A stretch of 64,000 nt of DNA from Enterobacteriaceae bacterium ESL0689 (GCA_029433525.1 JAQTIF010000001.1:992001-1056000), one strand, 5' to 3'. Shown: positions 27,685 through 38,899, counted from the first letter of the stretch. Notes: a model not told the origin generated them from the letters alone. Program-made: numbers and translations.

Positions 27685-29091
27685 ATGGTAGATAATAGCA
27701 AAGTCGATGCCGAAACGCCGGCGACAGGCGAGCAGTCGCTGCAGAGAAATCTTACCAACCGACATATTCAGCTGATTGCTATTGGTGGCGCTATCGGCAC
27801 CGGGCTATTTATGGGGTCAGGAAAAACGATCAGTCTCGCCGGGCCATCGATCATTTTTGTTTATATGATAATTGGCTTTATGCTGTTTTTTGTGATGCGG
27901 GCGATGGGTGAGCTGCTGCTGTCAAATCTGGAGTATAAATCATTCAGTGATTTTGCCGCTGACCTGCTTGGGCCATGGGCGGGCTATTTTACCGGCTGGA
28001 CTTACTGGTTCTGCTGGGTCGTTACCGGAATGGCCGATGTCGTTGCGATCACCGCCTATGCGCATTTCTGGTTTCCCGGGCTTTCTGACTGGGTGGCCTC
28101 GCTGACCGTGATCCTGCTACTGCTGGGTCTGAATCTGGTCACGGTGAAAATGTTTGGTGAGATGGAATTCTGGTTTGCGATGATTAAAGTTATCGCGATT
28201 ATTGTACTGATCGTGGTAGGTCTGGTGATGGTACTGATGCATTTTACATCCCCTGACGGTATAGAAGCTTCTTTTGCCCATCTGTGGAATGAAGGCGGCT
28301 GGTTCCCGAAAGGCATCAGTGGATTCTTTGCCGGTTTCCAGATAGCGATTTTTGCTTTCGTTGGGATTGAACTGGTGGGGACGACGGCAGCAGAAACTAA
28401 AGACCCAGAAAAATCGCTGCCACGGGCGATTAACTCTATCCCGCTCCGTATCATCATGTTTTACGTTTTTGCTTTGATCGTGATTATGTCGGTAACTCCG
28501 TGGAGCGCGGTGGACCCCGCACGCAGTCCCTTTGTCGCTCTGTTTGTGCTGGCAGGGCTCCCTTCTGCCGCCAGCCTGATTAACTTTGTGGTGCTGACTT
28601 CCGCTGCCTCTTCGGCTAACAGTGGTGTCTTCTCGACCAGTCGTATGCTGTTTGGTCTGGCGCAGGATGGTCAGGCCCCCGCGATGTTTGCCAAACTTTC
28701 AAAACGCGCCATACCGGCAAAAGGTCTGACCTTCTCCTGTATGTGTCTGCTGGGGGGCGTGGTGATGTTGATTGTTAATCCCAGCGTTATTTCTGCGTTT
28801 ACTATGATCACCACGGTATCGGCGATTCTGTTTATGTTTGTCTGGAGCATTATTCTGTGCTCGTATCTGGTCTATCGCAAAAAACGCCCGCAACTACATC
28901 AGCAGTCGGCCTATAAAATGCCATATGGTCGATTCATGTCCTGGGTTTGTCTGGCGTTTTTTGCCTTCGTTCTGGTGCTGTTAACGCTGGAAAAAGATAC
29001 CTGCCAGTCGCTCATTGTGACGCCATTGTGGTTTATTTTGCTGGCAGCAGGATGGCTACTGACGGGCAATAAAAAGCGCGAAGGAAAGTAA
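27685..29091 (+). CDS. cycA: CycA, D-serine/D-alanine/glycine transporter
   Basis: A 468-residue APC-superfamily proton symporter (E. coli 470) with 12 predicted helices. The hallmark IQLIAIGGAIGTGLFMGSGK opens helix 1; FAGFQIAIFAFVGIELVGTT and ETKDPEKSLPRAINSIP mark the middle. It imports glycine, D-alanine, D-serine, and D-cycloserine when present. The ATG at 27685 gives MVDN, as in E. coli. A strong terminator follows. In E. coli ytfE and ytfF lie downstream; here the next gene is qorB. Confidence 0.95.
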   Translation: MVDNSKVDAETPATGEQSLQRNLTNRHIQLIAIGGAIGTGLFMGSGKTISLAGPSIIFVYMIIGFMLFFVMRAMGELLLSNLEYKSFSDFAADLLGPWAGYFTGWTYWFCWVVTGMADVVAITAYAHFWFPGLSDWVASLTVILLLLGLNLVTVKMFGEMEFWFAMIKVIAIIVLIVVGLVMVLMHFTSPDGIEASFAHLWNEGGWFPKGISGFFAGFQIAIFAFVGIELVGTTAAETKDPEKSLPRAINSIPLRIIMFYVFALIVIMSVTPWSAVDPARSPFVALFVLAGLPSAASLINFVVLTSAASSANSGVFSTSRMLFGLAQDGQAPAMFAKLSKRAIPAKGLTFSCMCLLGGVVMLIVNPSVISAFTMITTVSAILFMFVWSIILCSYLVYRKKRPQLHQQSAYKMPYGRFMSWVCLAFFAFVLVLLTLEKDTCQSLIVTPLWFILLAAGWLLTGNKKREGK

Positions 29092-29095
29092 AAAC

Positions 29096-29140
29096 GAGGG
29101 CTAACAGCCGGGTGTGACAAGCTGTTAGCCCTGTTTTTTT
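29096..29140 (+). terminator. rho-independent terminator of cycA
   Basis: GGGCTAACAGC, then GCTGTTAGCCC, then TGTTTTTTT, directly after the cycA stop: a strong stem and T-run. Confidence 0.9.
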
Positions 29141-29204
29141 ATCTGTAACCGGTCACCTGCGTTGTGTGATCAACTGAGAACGCGGTACAAATCGCGATCA
29201 GAGA

Positions 29205-30053
29205 TTACAGAATGGTGCGGATACTCTCCGTCAGGGATGTCGTGGGGTGACCCATCAGCGCACTAAGGGCATGGCTATCGTCGAATAAACCGCCTTTCGA
29301 CGCACCGATATCTGAATTTGCCAGCATCTCTGCCAGTCCCGCTGGCAGGCCAGCACTTTTCAGTGCATCCACGAAATCAGCTTCGCTGAGATTCTGATAG
29401 GTGACGTTTTTACCACTTTGCTGACTTAGCTCCGCCACCAGTTCACTCAGTGTCCAGCTTTTATCGGCGGCCAGCTCATAGACTTTTCCGGCATGACCGG
29501 TTTCAGTCATCACCCTGGCCGCTGCCTGGGCATAATCAGCGCGCGGCGCGGCGGCAATTTTTCCCTCACCCGCCGCACCGATAAAGACGCCATGCTCGAG
29601 CGCCGCTGGCACACTGGCAAGATAATTTTCAATGTACCAGCCATTGCGCAGGAGTGTGTATGGAATACCGGCGTCAGCCAGCATTTGCTCAGTGACAATA
29701 TGTTCATCACAGAGGCCAAGCAGGGCTTTATCTGCATGTAGCAGGCTGGTATAAGCGATAAATTTCACACCGGCAGTTTTAGCCGCATTGATAACATTGC
29801 GGTGTTGCTGTATGCGCTGACCGGGCTCGCTGGCAGAGATAAACAGCAGCTTATCGATGCCCTGTAGCGCCTTCTCCAGTGCGGGCTGATCAGTATAATC
29901 CGCCTGGCGTATAGTAATCCCCTGCTGGCGCAGCCCTTGCGCTTTTTCCGGGTTACGGACAATGGCCACAATCTGGCTGGCCGGTACAGTTTTTAACAGA
30001 TTTTGTATCACCAGTTGGCCCAGCTGGCCAGTGGCACCGGTAATTGCGATCAT
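29205..30053 (-). CDS. qorB: QorB, NADPH:quinone oxidoreductase 2
   Basis: A 282-residue NmrA-type atypical short-chain reductase (E. coli 286) that reduces quinones with NADPH. The N-terminal nucleotide-binding motif ITGATGQLGQ starts at residue 4; later YTSLLHADKALLGL and IPYTLLRNGWYIENYLA are typical. The start at 30053 was chosen for its GAAGGAGA site and the MIAITGATG beginning; the open frame continues 70 codons further back into the ytfH side without support. It is divergent from ytfH, and both promoters share an 83-bp gap with palindromes. Confidence 0.93.
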   Translation of the reverse strand: MIAITGATGQLGQLVIQNLLKTVPASQIVAIVRNPEKAQGLRQQGITIRQADYTDQPALEKALQGIDKLLFISASEPGQRIQQHRNVINAAKTAGVKFIAYTSLLHADKALLGLCDEHIVTEQMLADAGIPYTLLRNGWYIENYLASVPAALEHGVFIGAAGEGKIAAAPRADYAQAAARVMTETGHAGKVYELAADKSWTLSELVAELSQQSGKNVTYQNLSEADFVDALKSAGLPAGLAEMLANSDIGASKGGLFDDSHALSALMGHPTTSLTESIRTIL

Positions 30054-30082
30054 CAGATTCTCCTTCGTATTGAGTGACAATG

Positions 30083-30116
30083 ATGCTAAATTAGCATTGT
30101 TACTAACTTTTAGTAA
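30083..30116. promoter_or_regulatory. palindromes between qorB and ytfH
   Basis: ATGCTAA-A-TTAGCAT (30083-30097) is a perfect 15-bp palindrome; TTACT-AACTTTT-AGTAA (30100-30116) is another inverted pair next to it. Both lie in the divergent gap, probably the operator of the HxlR-type regulator YtfH. Inference from symmetry and position. Confidence 0.5.
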
Positions 30117-30136
30117 GTACGTACAAAAAGGTAAGT

Positions 30137-30520
30137 ATGAAAAAGAATAGCCTAACGCTGAGTGAACAGATATGTCGTGGTAATCTGTTCGCTGAAGCCT
30201 GCCCATCGCGCGATGTCCTGAAACATGTGACCAGCCGCTGGGGAATATTAATTTTGATGGCACTACGTACAGGTACGCACCGCTTCAGTGAGTTACGACG
30301 TAAGATGGGTGGCGTCAGTGAAAAGATGCTGGCCCAGTCATTGCAGGCGCTGGAAGAGGATGGTTTTATTAATCGCTTTTCCCGGCCGGTCGTGCCGCCG
30401 CATGTCGAATACAGTCTGACCCCGCTCGGCGAACAGGTGAGTGAAAAAGTTGCTGCATTAGCCGACTGGGTTGAGTTGCATCTGCCGGTGGTACTGGCTA
30501 ACCATAAGAAAAGAAAGTAA
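30137..30520 (+). CDS. ytfH: YtfH, HxlR-family transcriptional regulator
   Basis: A 127-residue winged-helix regulator of the HxlR/MarR-like group (E. coli 126). Typical segments are the N-terminal ACPSRDVLKHVTSRWGILIL, THRFSELRRKMGGVSEKMLA, QSLQALEEDGFINR and VEYSLTPLGE. The Cys near residue 21 is the conserved HxlR cysteine sometimes used for redox or electrophile sensing. Divergent from qorB, which it probably controls; AAGGT precedes the ATG. Confidence 0.92.
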   Translation: MKKNSLTLSEQICRGNLFAEACPSRDVLKHVTSRWGILILMALRTGTHRFSELRRKMGGVSEKMLAQSLQALEEDGFINRFSRPVVPPHVEYSLTPLGEQVSEKVAALADWVELHLPVVLANHKKRK

Positions 30521-30577
30521 TGGCGTTATTGTTCTGCTATCCGCATGGCTGAAAGGGGATAGTCATAGGGAGGAAAC

Positions 30578-31321
30578 ATGTTAGGCCAAATAAGTCAGAT
30601 TGCACGTACTGCCGGTCACGCCATTATGGCGGTTTATAACGGCGAAAAACCGGTTAATATGACCCTTAAAGCAGACGACTCTCCGGTAACGGCGGCAGAT
30701 GTTGCGGCTCATGAGGTGATACTTCATGGCTTGCAGACGCTGACACCGGATATTCCTGTGCTCTCTGAAGAGGCACCGGAGAAGTGGCCTGTGCGTCAGC
30801 ACTGGCAACGTTACTGGCTGGTCGATCCGCTGGATGGTACGAAAGAGTTTATTAAACGTAATGGTGAATTTACTGTCAATATTGCACTGATTGAGCAGGG
30901 AAAACCGGTTCTTGGTGTGATTTATGTTCCTGTCTTCCAGGTGTTGTATTGCGCCGCCGCGGGGCGGGCATACAAAGAAGAAAAGGGGGTTCGTCAACCT
31001 ATTCAGGTTCGGGATAGTCAGCCGCCGCGTATTGTTATCAGTCATTCCCACGCGAATGATCGCCAGTTGCAGGCGTATCTGGCAGAAATCGGTGAACATC
31101 AGACAACATCGATCGGTTCATCACTGAAATTTTGTCTGGTAGCAGAAGGAGCCGCTCAGATCTATCCCCGCTTCGGGCCGACCAATATCTGGGATACAGC
31201 AGCGGGTCATGCTATCGCCCTGGCGGCAGGGGCACATATTCGCGACTGGCAGGGAGCAGAGCTGGACTATACGCCACGCGAATCTTTCCTGAATCCCGGC
31301 TTTCGGGTCTCTGTTGACTGA
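30578..31321 (+). CDS. cysQ: CysQ, 3'(2'),5'-bisphosphate nucleotidase
   Basis: Removes phosphate from PAP, the by-product of sulfate activation, and so keeps sulfur assimilation going. 247 residues, an inositol-monophosphatase-fold Mg enzyme. Motifs: VLSEEAPEK, the signature [16 protein letters not shown], and a C-terminal [26 protein letters not shown] precedes the ATG. In E. coli cpdB lies next to it; cpdB is absent here. Confidence 0.95.
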   Translation: MLGQISQIARTAGHAIMAVYNGEKPVNMTLKADDSPVTAADVAAHEVILHGLQTLTPDIPVLSEEAPEKWPVRQHWQRYWLVDPLDGTKEFIKRNGEFTVNIALIEQGKPVLGVIYVPVFQVLYCAAAGRAYKEEKGVRQPIQVRDSQPPRIVISHSHANDRQLQAYLAEIGEHQTTSIGSSLKFCLVAEGAAQIYPRFGPTNIWDTAAGHAIALAAGAHIRDWQGAELDYTPRESFLNPGFRVSVD

Positions 31322-31359
31322 TCGGCTGCAGGCAGGGGCGTGTTAAAGGGATGAGCGCG

Positions 31360-31384
31360 GAAAAACGGCTCCCTCAGGAGCCGT
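31360..31384 (-). terminator. rho-independent terminator of ytfL
   Basis: Read on the minus strand just after the ytfL stop: ACGGCTCC, loop TGAG, GGAGCCGT, then TTTTT. It also lies downstream of cysQ on the plus strand, but the T-run faces ytfL. Confidence 0.85.
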
Positions 31385-31390
31385 CAGCGA

Positions 31391-32737
31391 TTATTGTACC
31401 GACTCCTGTTCGCCCGCTATCTCTTCATCGTGTTTGACCGGAGAGGCCGCGGTTTTATCGTCGATCCGGGTTACCAGTAACTGGTCGATGCGGTAATTAT
31501 CGATATCGACCACTTCAAACTTATAACCGGAGAATTTTACCGCGTCAGTACGTTTGGGGATCTTACGCAGCATAAACATCATAAAACCGCCAATTGTTTC
31601 ATAGCTGTCAGATTGCGGAAATTCATCAATATCCAGTACCCGCATGACATCATCAATCGGTGTTCCCCCATCCACCAGCCATGAATCACCATCTCGCGCG
31701 ACAATTTGTTCTTCCAGCCCCTGGCCGACCAGATCGCCCATCAGGGTTGTCATGACGTCATTAAGGGTGATAATTCCCACCACTAACGCATATTCGTTCA
31801 TGATCACGGCAAAATCTTCTCCCGCCGCTTTAAAGCTCTCCAGAGCATCTGACAAGGTCAGGGTATCAGGCACAATCAGCGTATTACGGATCTGGACACC
31901 CCCGGTCAGTACCAGGCTTTGATTAGCCAGAACCCGGTTGAGTAAATCCTTTGAGTCAACGTAGCCAATAATATGGTCGATATCTTCATTACAGACCAGA
32001 AATTTGGAGTGCGAATGGGCGGCAATTTTTTCCTTCAGCGTTTGTTCATCTTCATGTAAGTCAAACCAGATAACACTTTCGCGCGGCGTCATGGATGAGG
32101 GTACGGTGCGGGATTCCAGTTCGAATACGTTCTCGATCAGTTCATGTTCCTGTTTACGCAGCACGCCTGCCAGGGCACCGGCTTCGACAACCGCGTAGAT
32201 ATCATCAGACGTAATATCTTCTTTACGCACCATCGGAATATTGAAGAAGCGAAAGAGATGGTTCGCCAGCCCATTGAATAACCACACTATCGGGCGGAAA
32301 ACCAGCAGACAGAAGCGCATCGGGTTGATGATTCGTAAAACCACGGTTTCCGGTTCAGTCATCGCGATGCGTTTCGGAGCCAGGTCAGCAAACAGAATAA
32401 ACAGACTGGTGACCAGCGTAAAAGAGAGAATAAAGCTCAGTTGTTCGGAAATTTCATGGGGCATATAGCGGCTCAACAGGCTATTGAAAACCGGTGAGAA
32501 CGCAGCGTCGCCGACGATACCGCCCAGGATCGCCACCGCATTAAGCCCAATTTGTACTACAGTAAAGAAGGTGCCGGGGTTCTCCTGCATTTTGAGAACA
32601 TGTTGCGCGTTCACATTACCATCGTCAGCTAATAATTTGAGCTTAATTTTACGTGAAGCAGCCAGAGAAATTTCTGATATCGAAAAAAATGCACTGGCGG
32701 CAATCAGACCAAAAATGAATAAAATGCTATTTAACAT
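31391..32737 (-). CDS. ytfL: YtfL (PaeA), CNNM/CorC-family membrane protein
   Basis: A 448-residue inner-membrane protein (E. coli 447). An N-terminal DUF21/CNNM domain of three or four helices (SAFFSISEISLAASR, VVQIGLNAVAILGGIVGDAAF, LVTSLFILFADLAPKRIAM), a cytosolic CBS pair (about residues 210-330), and a C-terminal CorC_HlyC domain (GQGLEEQIVARDGDSWLVDG). E. coli YtfL has been linked to cadaverine and putrescine export and renamed PaeA. In E. coli msrA lies between it and tamA; here that 277-bp gap holds none. Confidence 0.93.
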   Translation of the reverse strand: MLNSILFIFGLIAASAFFSISEISLAASRKIKLKLLADDGNVNAQHVLKMQENPGTFFTVVQIGLNAVAILGGIVGDAAFSPVFNSLLSRYMPHEISEQLSFILSFTLVTSLFILFADLAPKRIAMTEPETVVLRIINPMRFCLLVFRPIVWLFNGLANHLFRFFNIPMVRKEDITSDDIYAVVEAGALAGVLRKQEHELIENVFELESRTVPSSMTPRESVIWFDLHEDEQTLKEKIAAHSHSKFLVCNEDIDHIIGYVDSKDLLNRVLANQSLVLTGGVQIRNTLIVPDTLTLSDALESFKAAGEDFAVIMNEYALVVGIITLNDVMTTLMGDLVGQGLEEQIVARDGDSWLVDGGTPIDDVMRVLDIDEFPQSDSYETIGGFMMFMLRKIPKRTDAVKFSGYKFEVVDIDNYRIDQLLVTRIDDKTAASPVKHDEEIAGEQESVQ

Positions 32738-33014
32738 AGTTTATCCAGCTAAATTAGCCGGATCCTCGGAAGGGAAGTTAATGACTTTCATATAAAACAG
32801 ATAAAAAAACGGTTCGCAAATGCTGAACAAATAATAACGCCGATTAGTATAGCGTAACTGACTGTAAAATCGCCAGAGCATTCCTGCTTTCTCCTGATTG
32901 GCCAGGCCTTAAGTCGTGTTAATATTATCTTTTGACTCTCGATAATTGGTTTTTTTGTCAGACCGTGAACAAAGCGTTCGTTTCTGCGGAGTAACGAAGA
33001 TTTCAGGAGAAAGC

Positions 33015-34748
33015 GTGCTACAAATCAGCCGGTTATGTGCCATAAGTCTGTTGCTTATCAGCGGTGCGGTCAGTGCTGCCAGTGTGCGTTTACAGGTCGA
33101 TGGCTTATCGGGAGATCTGGAAAAAAATGTCCTTGATCAGCTCTCTACGATCAAAAGTGATGAAGTGACCGCTGACCGACGTTTTCGTGCGCGGGTTGAT
33201 GACGCCATTCGTGAAGGGTTGAGAGCGCTGGGTTACTATCAACCGACTATCGACTTTGATTTACAGCCATCGGCCAAAAAAGGGCACCATTTGTTGCGTG
33301 TTAAGGTCACGCCCGGCGAGCCGGTGCGTATTGGCGGCACAACGGTTCTTTTGCATGGCAGTGCCCGCACCGATCAGGATTATCTCGATTTATTAAAACA
33401 GCGCCCGGCAATCGGCACGGTGCTTAATCATGGCGATTATGACCGTTTTAAACGTTCCCTTAATCAGCTTGCGCTGCATAAAGGCTATTTTGATAGTGAA
33501 TTCACCAAGAGCCAGCTTGGCGTTTCTCTCGATCGTCATCAGGCTTTTTGGGATATCGATTATAACAGTGGTGAACGTTATCGTTTCGGTCAGGTTTCAT
33601 TTAGCGGTTCACAGATTGACGATCAATATCTACAAAATCTGGTGCCATTCCATTCGGGAGATGACTACACATCAGATGATCTGGCAGAGCTCAACCGCCG
33701 TCTGACCGCAACGGGATGGTTCAGTTCCGTAGTCGTCGCGCCCGATTTCACAGACTCACGGCAAAGTAAGGTGTTACCCCTGCATGGCGTGGTAGTGCCA
33801 CGGAAACAGAACAGCGTCGAAACTGGTATCGGTTATTCGACCGATGTCGGACCGCAGTTAAAAATGACGTGGAAAAAACCGTGGATCAATGCGATGGGAC
33901 ATAGCCTGAGCACCAGCGTTAGCCTCTCCACCGTAGAGCCAGAAGCGGATTTCAGCTATAAGATGCCACTATTAAAAAATCCACTGGAACAATACTATCT
34001 GGTGCAGGGCGGATTTAAGCGCACTGATCTGCATGATACCAACGCAGACTCCGCCACCGTGGGCATTTCCCGTTACTGGCAAATGTCGAGTGGCTGGCAA
34101 CGTGCGATCAATTTACGCTGGCGTCTTGATCACTTTACGCAAGCGAGTATTACCAATACCACCATGCTTATCTACCCAGGCATATCGGTCAACCGCACAC
34201 GAGCTCGGGGCGGGCTGATGCCAGTATGGGGCGATTCTCAACGTTACTCAATAGATTATGCCAGTACCGCCTGGGGATCAGATATCAATTTACTGATCCT
34301 GCAGGCCCAGGAGGTATGGATCCGCACACTGCGTGATCGTCATCGTTTTGTGCTGCGCGGTAATCTTGGCTGGATGGATAGTGACAGTTTCAGCCGGGTG
34401 CCACCCGATTTGCGCTTCTTCGCGGGCGGCGATCGCAGTATCCGGGGATATGCTTATAAATCCATCTCGCCTGAAGATAACGACAATGAACTGACAGGCG
34501 CATCAAAGCTGATGACCGGATCGCTGGAGTATCAATACAATGTGAGTGGCAAATGGTGGGGAGCGCTGTTCATGGATAGCGGTGAAGCCGTCAATGATAT
34601 TCGTCGCAGCCATTTCAAAACCGGAGCGGGTCTGGGGGTACGCTGGCAGTCACCTGTCGGCCCTGTTAAGCTCGATATCGCACGCCCGATCGCCGACAAA
34701 GACAAACACGGTGTGCAGCTTTATCTCGCGCTGGGACCTGAATTATGA
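33015..34748 (+). CDS. tamA: TamA, outer-membrane subunit of the TAM complex
   Basis: An Omp85-family protein that acts with TamB in envelope assembly and lipid transport. The GTG start at 33015 has AGGAG at ideal spacing, gives a signal peptide ([15 protein letters not shown]), and gives exactly 577 residues as in E. coli; an ATG-type frame further upstream lacks support. Three POTRA domains (to about residue 260: [51 protein letters not shown]) precede a 16-strand barrel with [15 protein letters not shown] and a C-terminal strand ending LALGPEL. Overlaps tamB by four bases. Confidence 0.95.
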   Translation: MLQISRLCAISLLLISGAVSAASVRLQVDGLSGDLEKNVLDQLSTIKSDEVTADRRFRARVDDAIREGLRALGYYQPTIDFDLQPSAKKGHHLLRVKVTPGEPVRIGGTTVLLHGSARTDQDYLDLLKQRPAIGTVLNHGDYDRFKRSLNQLALHKGYFDSEFTKSQLGVSLDRHQAFWDIDYNSGERYRFGQVSFSGSQIDDQYLQNLVPFHSGDDYTSDDLAELNRRLTATGWFSSVVVAPDFTDSRQSKVLPLHGVVVPRKQNSVETGIGYSTDVGPQLKMTWKKPWINAMGHSLSTSVSLSTVEPEADFSYKMPLLKNPLEQYYLVQGGFKRTDLHDTNADSATVGISRYWQMSSGWQRAINLRWRLDHFTQASITNTTMLIYPGISVNRTRARGGLMPVWGDSQRYSIDYASTAWGSDINLLILQAQEVWIRTLRDRHRFVLRGNLGWMDSDSFSRVPPDLRFFAGGDRSIRGYAYKSISPEDNDNELTGASKLMTGSLEYQYNVSGKWWGALFMDSGEAVNDIRRSHFKTGAGLGVRWQSPVGPVKLDIARPIADKDKHGVQLYLALGPEL

Positions 34749-37700
34749 GTCGCTGGAAAAAAGTCAGTGCTGGCATCGTCATTTTTTTACTGCTCCTGAT
34801 AGTAGCGGTAGGTGCGTTGCTGACCACGACCAGTGGCCTGCATCTGTTGCTCAGGGCGGCGGATCGCTGGACACCGGGGCTGGATATTGGTCGTGTCAGT
34901 GGTGGCTGGCGTGACCTAACCCTCAATGAAGTACATTTTGCCCAGCCAGGGGTGACGGTGAGCGTCGGCCAGTTACATCTGGCGGTAAAACTCCGCTGTC
35001 TGTGGGATCGCCGTTTGTGTGTCGATGATCTCTCACTACGCGATCTCGCTATCGTGATCGACACGCATAATATGCCGCCAGCAAAACCGGTGACCAACAA
35101 GGAAAAGCCGCTTAACCTCGCGCTGCCTTATCCTCTGGAACTGAAACATATCGCTTTGCAGAATATGCATATCGCGGTTGATGATACGGCCATTGCGATA
35201 CAGAATTTCTCTACGGCGATTCACTGGCAGGAGAAAAACCTGACCCTGATGCCCAGCTGGCTACAGGGCATGACGATAGTGTTACCCGAGACGAAAAAGG
35301 CCGCAGACAATCCGTCAGTGACGTCGGTATCCGCTCGCCCGCCATCCCCTGCAGAGCCGATTTCTGCTCTCTTCTCTCAGCCACTGTTAGCGAAAATCAA
35401 CGATGGCCATTTACCCCTGAATCTGACGATCGAAGCCTTTCATGGCGAGCGGTTACGGCTGAACGGAAACTTCCCGATCACGATCGGGAATTTATTGCTA
35501 AAAGTCCGTAGCCGTGAAGATGAGATAACCCTCGATACTCTGAATATCGATTCCGATCAGGGTAAATTACGTGCCTCAGGCGATATGCAACTTCACGGTG
35601 CATGGCCGGTAAAGCTGACACTGAACAGTATCCTGAACATCGGTGCGCTGGAAAATGAGCGCGCCACATTGAACCTCAACGGAGAACTGCGCAACAAGAT
35701 GCAGTTCGGGATGGCGTTAGCCGGGCCGCTGGCGGCGAAGCTGGATGGTGAAATAGTGCTAGCAGAAGCCGGGCTACCGCTGAATATCGCCCTCAATAGT
35801 CCCCATCTGTACTGGCCGCTGAGTGGCGAAAAACAGATCGAGGCCGATAATCTGCAACTGAATATCAGTGGCAAAATAACGGATTACACCATCGCATTCA
35901 GTAGCGCAATATGCGGAGCATCGCTGCCACCCGCGGGTGTGGCGCTTCATGCCAACGGCAATCAACAGCAGCTGAACCTGGATAAGCTGACGATCACAGC
36001 TTTGCAAGGGAAAACTGAGCTGCAAGGGTTGCTCGACTGGCAGCAGGCGCTAAGCTGGCAGGGTGAACTGACATTTAACGGCATTAATACCACGAAAATG
36101 ATACCTGACGGGCCTGTGAAACTGAACGGTCAGCTTAAATCACACGGCAGCCTGTATGGTGGAAGCTGGCAGGTCGCGGTGCCGGAACTGAAAATGAGTG
36201 GCAACATCAGAGGAAATAACCTGGATGTCAGTGGTTCGTTGCAGGGTAACAGCTATATGCAGTGGACAACACCGGGTTTGTCTCTGGTAGTGGGGAAAAA
36301 TCGCCTCGCCGTAAAAGGAGAACTGGGGGAAAAAAATCTGAATCTGGATGCGGTTATCGATGCCCCCAGACTGGATCAGACATGGACGGGACTCAGTGGG
36401 ACAGTGAAAGGTGAATTAAAAGCGCGCGGCACGGTGGATGCCCCCCAGTGGCTGGCCGATCTCAGTGCCAATAGCTTGCGCTGGCAGGAATTAACGATTG
36501 CCCACATCAGTATCGCTGGCGAGGTGCAACCCAGCGCCCCGGTTACCGGTAACCTGAATCTACGCCTTGATCGGCTGAACCAGCCGGGCATGACGATCAA
36601 ACAGTTACAGCTGGCGATGAAAGGCAATGAGAAACAGCATCATCTGACGCTAAAAGCAGAGGGCGATCCGCTTTCCGGGCAACTGGCGTTGACGGGAGCA
36701 TTTGATCGCCAGAGCGCAAGCTGGCAGGGAACGCTGAGCGATACACGTTTACAGACTCCGGTCGGGCCGGTTGCGCTGGTACACAATGTGGCGCTGGATT
36801 ACCGCTATGCTGCACAGGAAATGCGTATTGGCCCACATTGCTGGCGTCACCCTCAAGCGGAGCTTTGTGCACCACAAACTATCGAAGCCGGGCGTTCCGG
36901 CCATGTGGTCGCCCGGCTCAATTATCTCAATTTAGCGATGCTGGCACCCTTTTTACCACCAGAAACTCATGCCAGTGGGGTATTGAGTGGTCATACCGAT
37001 ATTCGCTGGGACACCACGCAATCATCGCTGCCGCAGGGAAAGGTCACGTTAAGCGGGCGGGATGTTAAAATCAGCCAGACGATCAATGAAATAGCGCTAC
37101 CTTTCGCCTTCGATACCCTGAATGTCACGGCTTTGTTGCAGAATAATCGTGCACAGCTGGAGTGGCTGATGCGCCTGACGAACCACAGTCAACTGGATGG
37201 GCAAATCCAGATTAACGATCCACAAGGACGCCGTCATCTTGCGGGTCATATCAATATTGACCATATCGCGCTGGCCATGATCAAACCGCTGCTTGCCAGA
37301 GGAGAGGCCCAGGGGGAACTCAATGCCCATTTACGCCTCGCGGGGAGTGTCAGATCTCCGCAGCTCTACGGTCAGATGTTGCTGAGTGATGCCGATATAG
37401 ACGCTAACTTTATGCCATTCGATATGCAGCCCAGCCAGTTAGCCATCAATTTCAACGGTGCGCGTTCTACGCTACAGGGGACGGTGAATACTCGCCAGGG
37501 CGATATTGCGCTCAGTGGCGATGCCGACTGGACGCAGATCGATAACTGGCGGGCGCAGATAGCGGCCAGCGGTCATCAGGTGAGGATCACGGTGCCACCG
37601 ATGGCACGGCTGGATATCTCACCCGATATCAGGGTGACCGCCACCCCGAATTTGCTCACCCTGGATGGTCGTGTTGATATCCCGTGGGCGCGCATCGTTG

Positions 37701-38503
37701 TGGATCAAGTACCGGAAAGTGCGGTGGCGATCTCGGGCGATGAGGTGATGCTGGATAAAAATCTCAAACCGATTCATCCACAACACAGCAGTATGCCGAT
37801 TAACAGTAATCTGATGATTCATATTGGCAACGATGCCCGTCTGAGTGCCTTTGGTTTAAAAGCCCGCCTGACTGGCGATCTGCAAGTCTCGCAGGATAAG
37901 CAGGGGCTGGGACTCAATGGGCAGATCACCATTCCGCAAGGACGTTTTCATGCCTATGGTCAGGATTTACTGGTACGCAAAGGTGAACTGCTGTTCTCCG
38001 GTTCGCCTGAACAGCCGATGCTTAATATTGAGGCCATTCGTAATCCGGATGTCACAGAGGATGGCGTGATTGCCGGTGTGCGCGTCACGGGTACTGCCGA
38101 CCAGCCGAAAGCGGAGATCTTCTCTGATCCGGCCATGTCTCAGCAGCAGGCGTTATCTTACCTGCTACGTGGACAGGGATTGGGCAGTGAACAGAACGAT
38201 AGTGCCGCAATGACCTCGATCCTGGTGGGACTGGGGGTTGCACAAAGTGGTCAGATTATGGGTAAAATTGGCGAAACATTTGGTATCAGCAATCTGGTAC
38301 TGGATACTGAAGGCGCCGGTGATACTTCCCAGGTGGTGGTCAGCGGCTATGTGTTACCGGGTTTGCAGGTCAAATATGGCGTCGGTATTTTTGACTCGCT
38401 GGCAACACTGACATTACGTTATCGTCTGATGCCACAACTCTATCTCGAGGCGATATCTGGCGTCGATCAGGCACTTGACTTGCTCTATCAGTTTGAGTTT
38501 TAG
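34745..38503 (+). CDS. tamB: TamB, periplasm-spanning subunit of the TAM complex
   Basis: A 1252-residue AsmA-like bridge (E. coli 1259) anchored by one N-terminal helix ([20 protein letters not shown]). The long middle is a beta-rich repeat region forming a hydrophobic groove between membranes, and the C-terminal DUF490 domain (about the last 400 residues, with [20 protein letters not shown] and [15 protein letters not shown]) contacts TamA. It promotes phospholipid transport to the outer membrane with YhdP and YdbH in E. coli. Its start overlaps the tamA stop (ATGA), indicating coupling. No frameshifts. Confidence 0.95.
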   Translation: MSRWKKVSAGIVIFLLLLIVAVGALLTTTSGLHLLLRAADRWTPGLDIGRVSGGWRDLTLNEVHFAQPGVTVSVGQLHLAVKLRCLWDRRLCVDDLSLRDLAIVIDTHNMPPAKPVTNKEKPLNLALPYPLELKHIALQNMHIAVDDTAIAIQNFSTAIHWQEKNLTLMPSWLQGMTIVLPETKKAADNPSVTSVSARPPSPAEPISALFSQPLLAKINDGHLPLNLTIEAFHGERLRLNGNFPITIGNLLLKVRSREDEITLDTLNIDSDQGKLRASGDMQLHGAWPVKLTLNSILNIGALENERATLNLNGELRNKMQFGMALAGPLAAKLDGEIVLAEAGLPLNIALNSPHLYWPLSGEKQIEADNLQLNISGKITDYTIAFSSAICGASLPPAGVALHANGNQQQLNLDKLTITALQGKTELQGLLDWQQALSWQGELTFNGINTTKMIPDGPVKLNGQLKSHGSLYGGSWQVAVPELKMSGNIRGNNLDVSGSLQGNSYMQWTTPGLSLVVGKNRLAVKGELGEKNLNLDAVIDAPRLDQTWTGLSGTVKGELKARGTVDAPQWLADLSANSLRWQELTIAHISIAGEVQPSAPVTGNLNLRLDRLNQPGMTIKQLQLAMKGNEKQHHLTLKAEGDPLSGQLALTGAFDRQSASWQGTLSDTRLQTPVGPVALVHNVALDYRYAAQEMRIGPHCWRHPQAELCAPQTIEAGRSGHVVARLNYLNLAMLAPFLPPETHASGVLSGHTDIRWDTTQSSLPQGKVTLSGRDVKISQTINEIALPFAFDTLNVTALLQNNRAQLEWLMRLTNHSQLDGQIQINDPQGRRHLAGHINIDHIALAMIKPLLARGEAQGELNAHLRLAGSVRSPQLYGQMLLSDADIDANFMPFDMQPSQLAINFNGARSTLQGTVNTRQGDIALSGDADWTQIDNWRAQIAASGHQVRITVPPMARLDISPDIRVTATPNLLTLDGRVDIPWARIVVDQVPESAVAISGDEVMLDKNLKPIHPQHSSMPINSNLMIHIGNDARLSAFGLKARLTGDLQVSQDKQGLGLNGQITIPQGRFHAYGQDLLVRKGELLFSGSPEQPMLNIEAIRNPDVTEDGVIAGVRVTGTADQPKAEIFSDPAMSQQQALSYLLRGQGLGSEQNDSAAMTSILVGLGVAQSGQIMGKIGETFGISNLVLDTEGAGDTSQVVVSGYVLPGLQVKYGVGIFDSLATLTLRYRLMPQLYLEAISGVDQALDLLYQFEF

Positions 38504-38505
38504 CA

Positions 38506-38853
38506 ATGCGAATATTTGTCTATGGTAGTTTGCGACGCAAACAAGGCAACAGTCACTGGATGACCAATGCACAATGGCTGGGTGATCATCAGATCAACGG
38601 CTATCAGCTCTATAACCTGGGATTCTATCCGGGGGCGATGCCAGGGAAAGGTATTCTCTGTGGTGAAGTTTATCGTATTGACGCATCGACCCTGGCTGAA
38701 CTGGATGCCCTGCGTATTCAGAACGGTGAATACGATCGTCATTTGATCGCTACCCCTTATGGCAACGCATGGATGTACGTTTATCAGGGTCCGATCAACC
38801 ATGCGACCCGGATAGTGAGTGGTGACTGGTTAGATCGGGATCGGGGTATGTAA
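38506..38853 (+). CDS. ytfP: YtfP, gamma-glutamylcyclotransferase-like protein
   Basis: A 115-residue AIG2/GGCT-fold protein (E. coli 113). The family start MRIFVYGSLRRKQGNSHWM contains the YGSLR substrate loop; later GEVYRIDASTLAELDALR carries the acidic residue used in cyclotransferases, followed by AWMYVYQGPI. The biochemical role is not established. It starts two bases after tamB and is probably cotranscribed. A CCTCCAGC...TTGGAGG stem with TTTT lies about 20 bases after the stop (38867-38898). Confidence 0.92.
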   Translation: MRIFVYGSLRRKQGNSHWMTNAQWLGDHQINGYQLYNLGFYPGAMPGKGILCGEVYRIDASTLAELDALRIQNGEYDRHLIATPYGNAWMYVYQGPINHATRIVSGDWLDRDRGM

Positions 38854-38899
38854 TCGATCACAACACCTCCAGCGGCAAATCGCGTTGGAGGCTGCTGTT

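Noticed and set aside
32946-33014. Earlier start for tamA
   Set aside because: Lacks a ribosome site and puts extra residues before the signal peptide; the GTG at 33015 has AGGAG and gives 577 aa.
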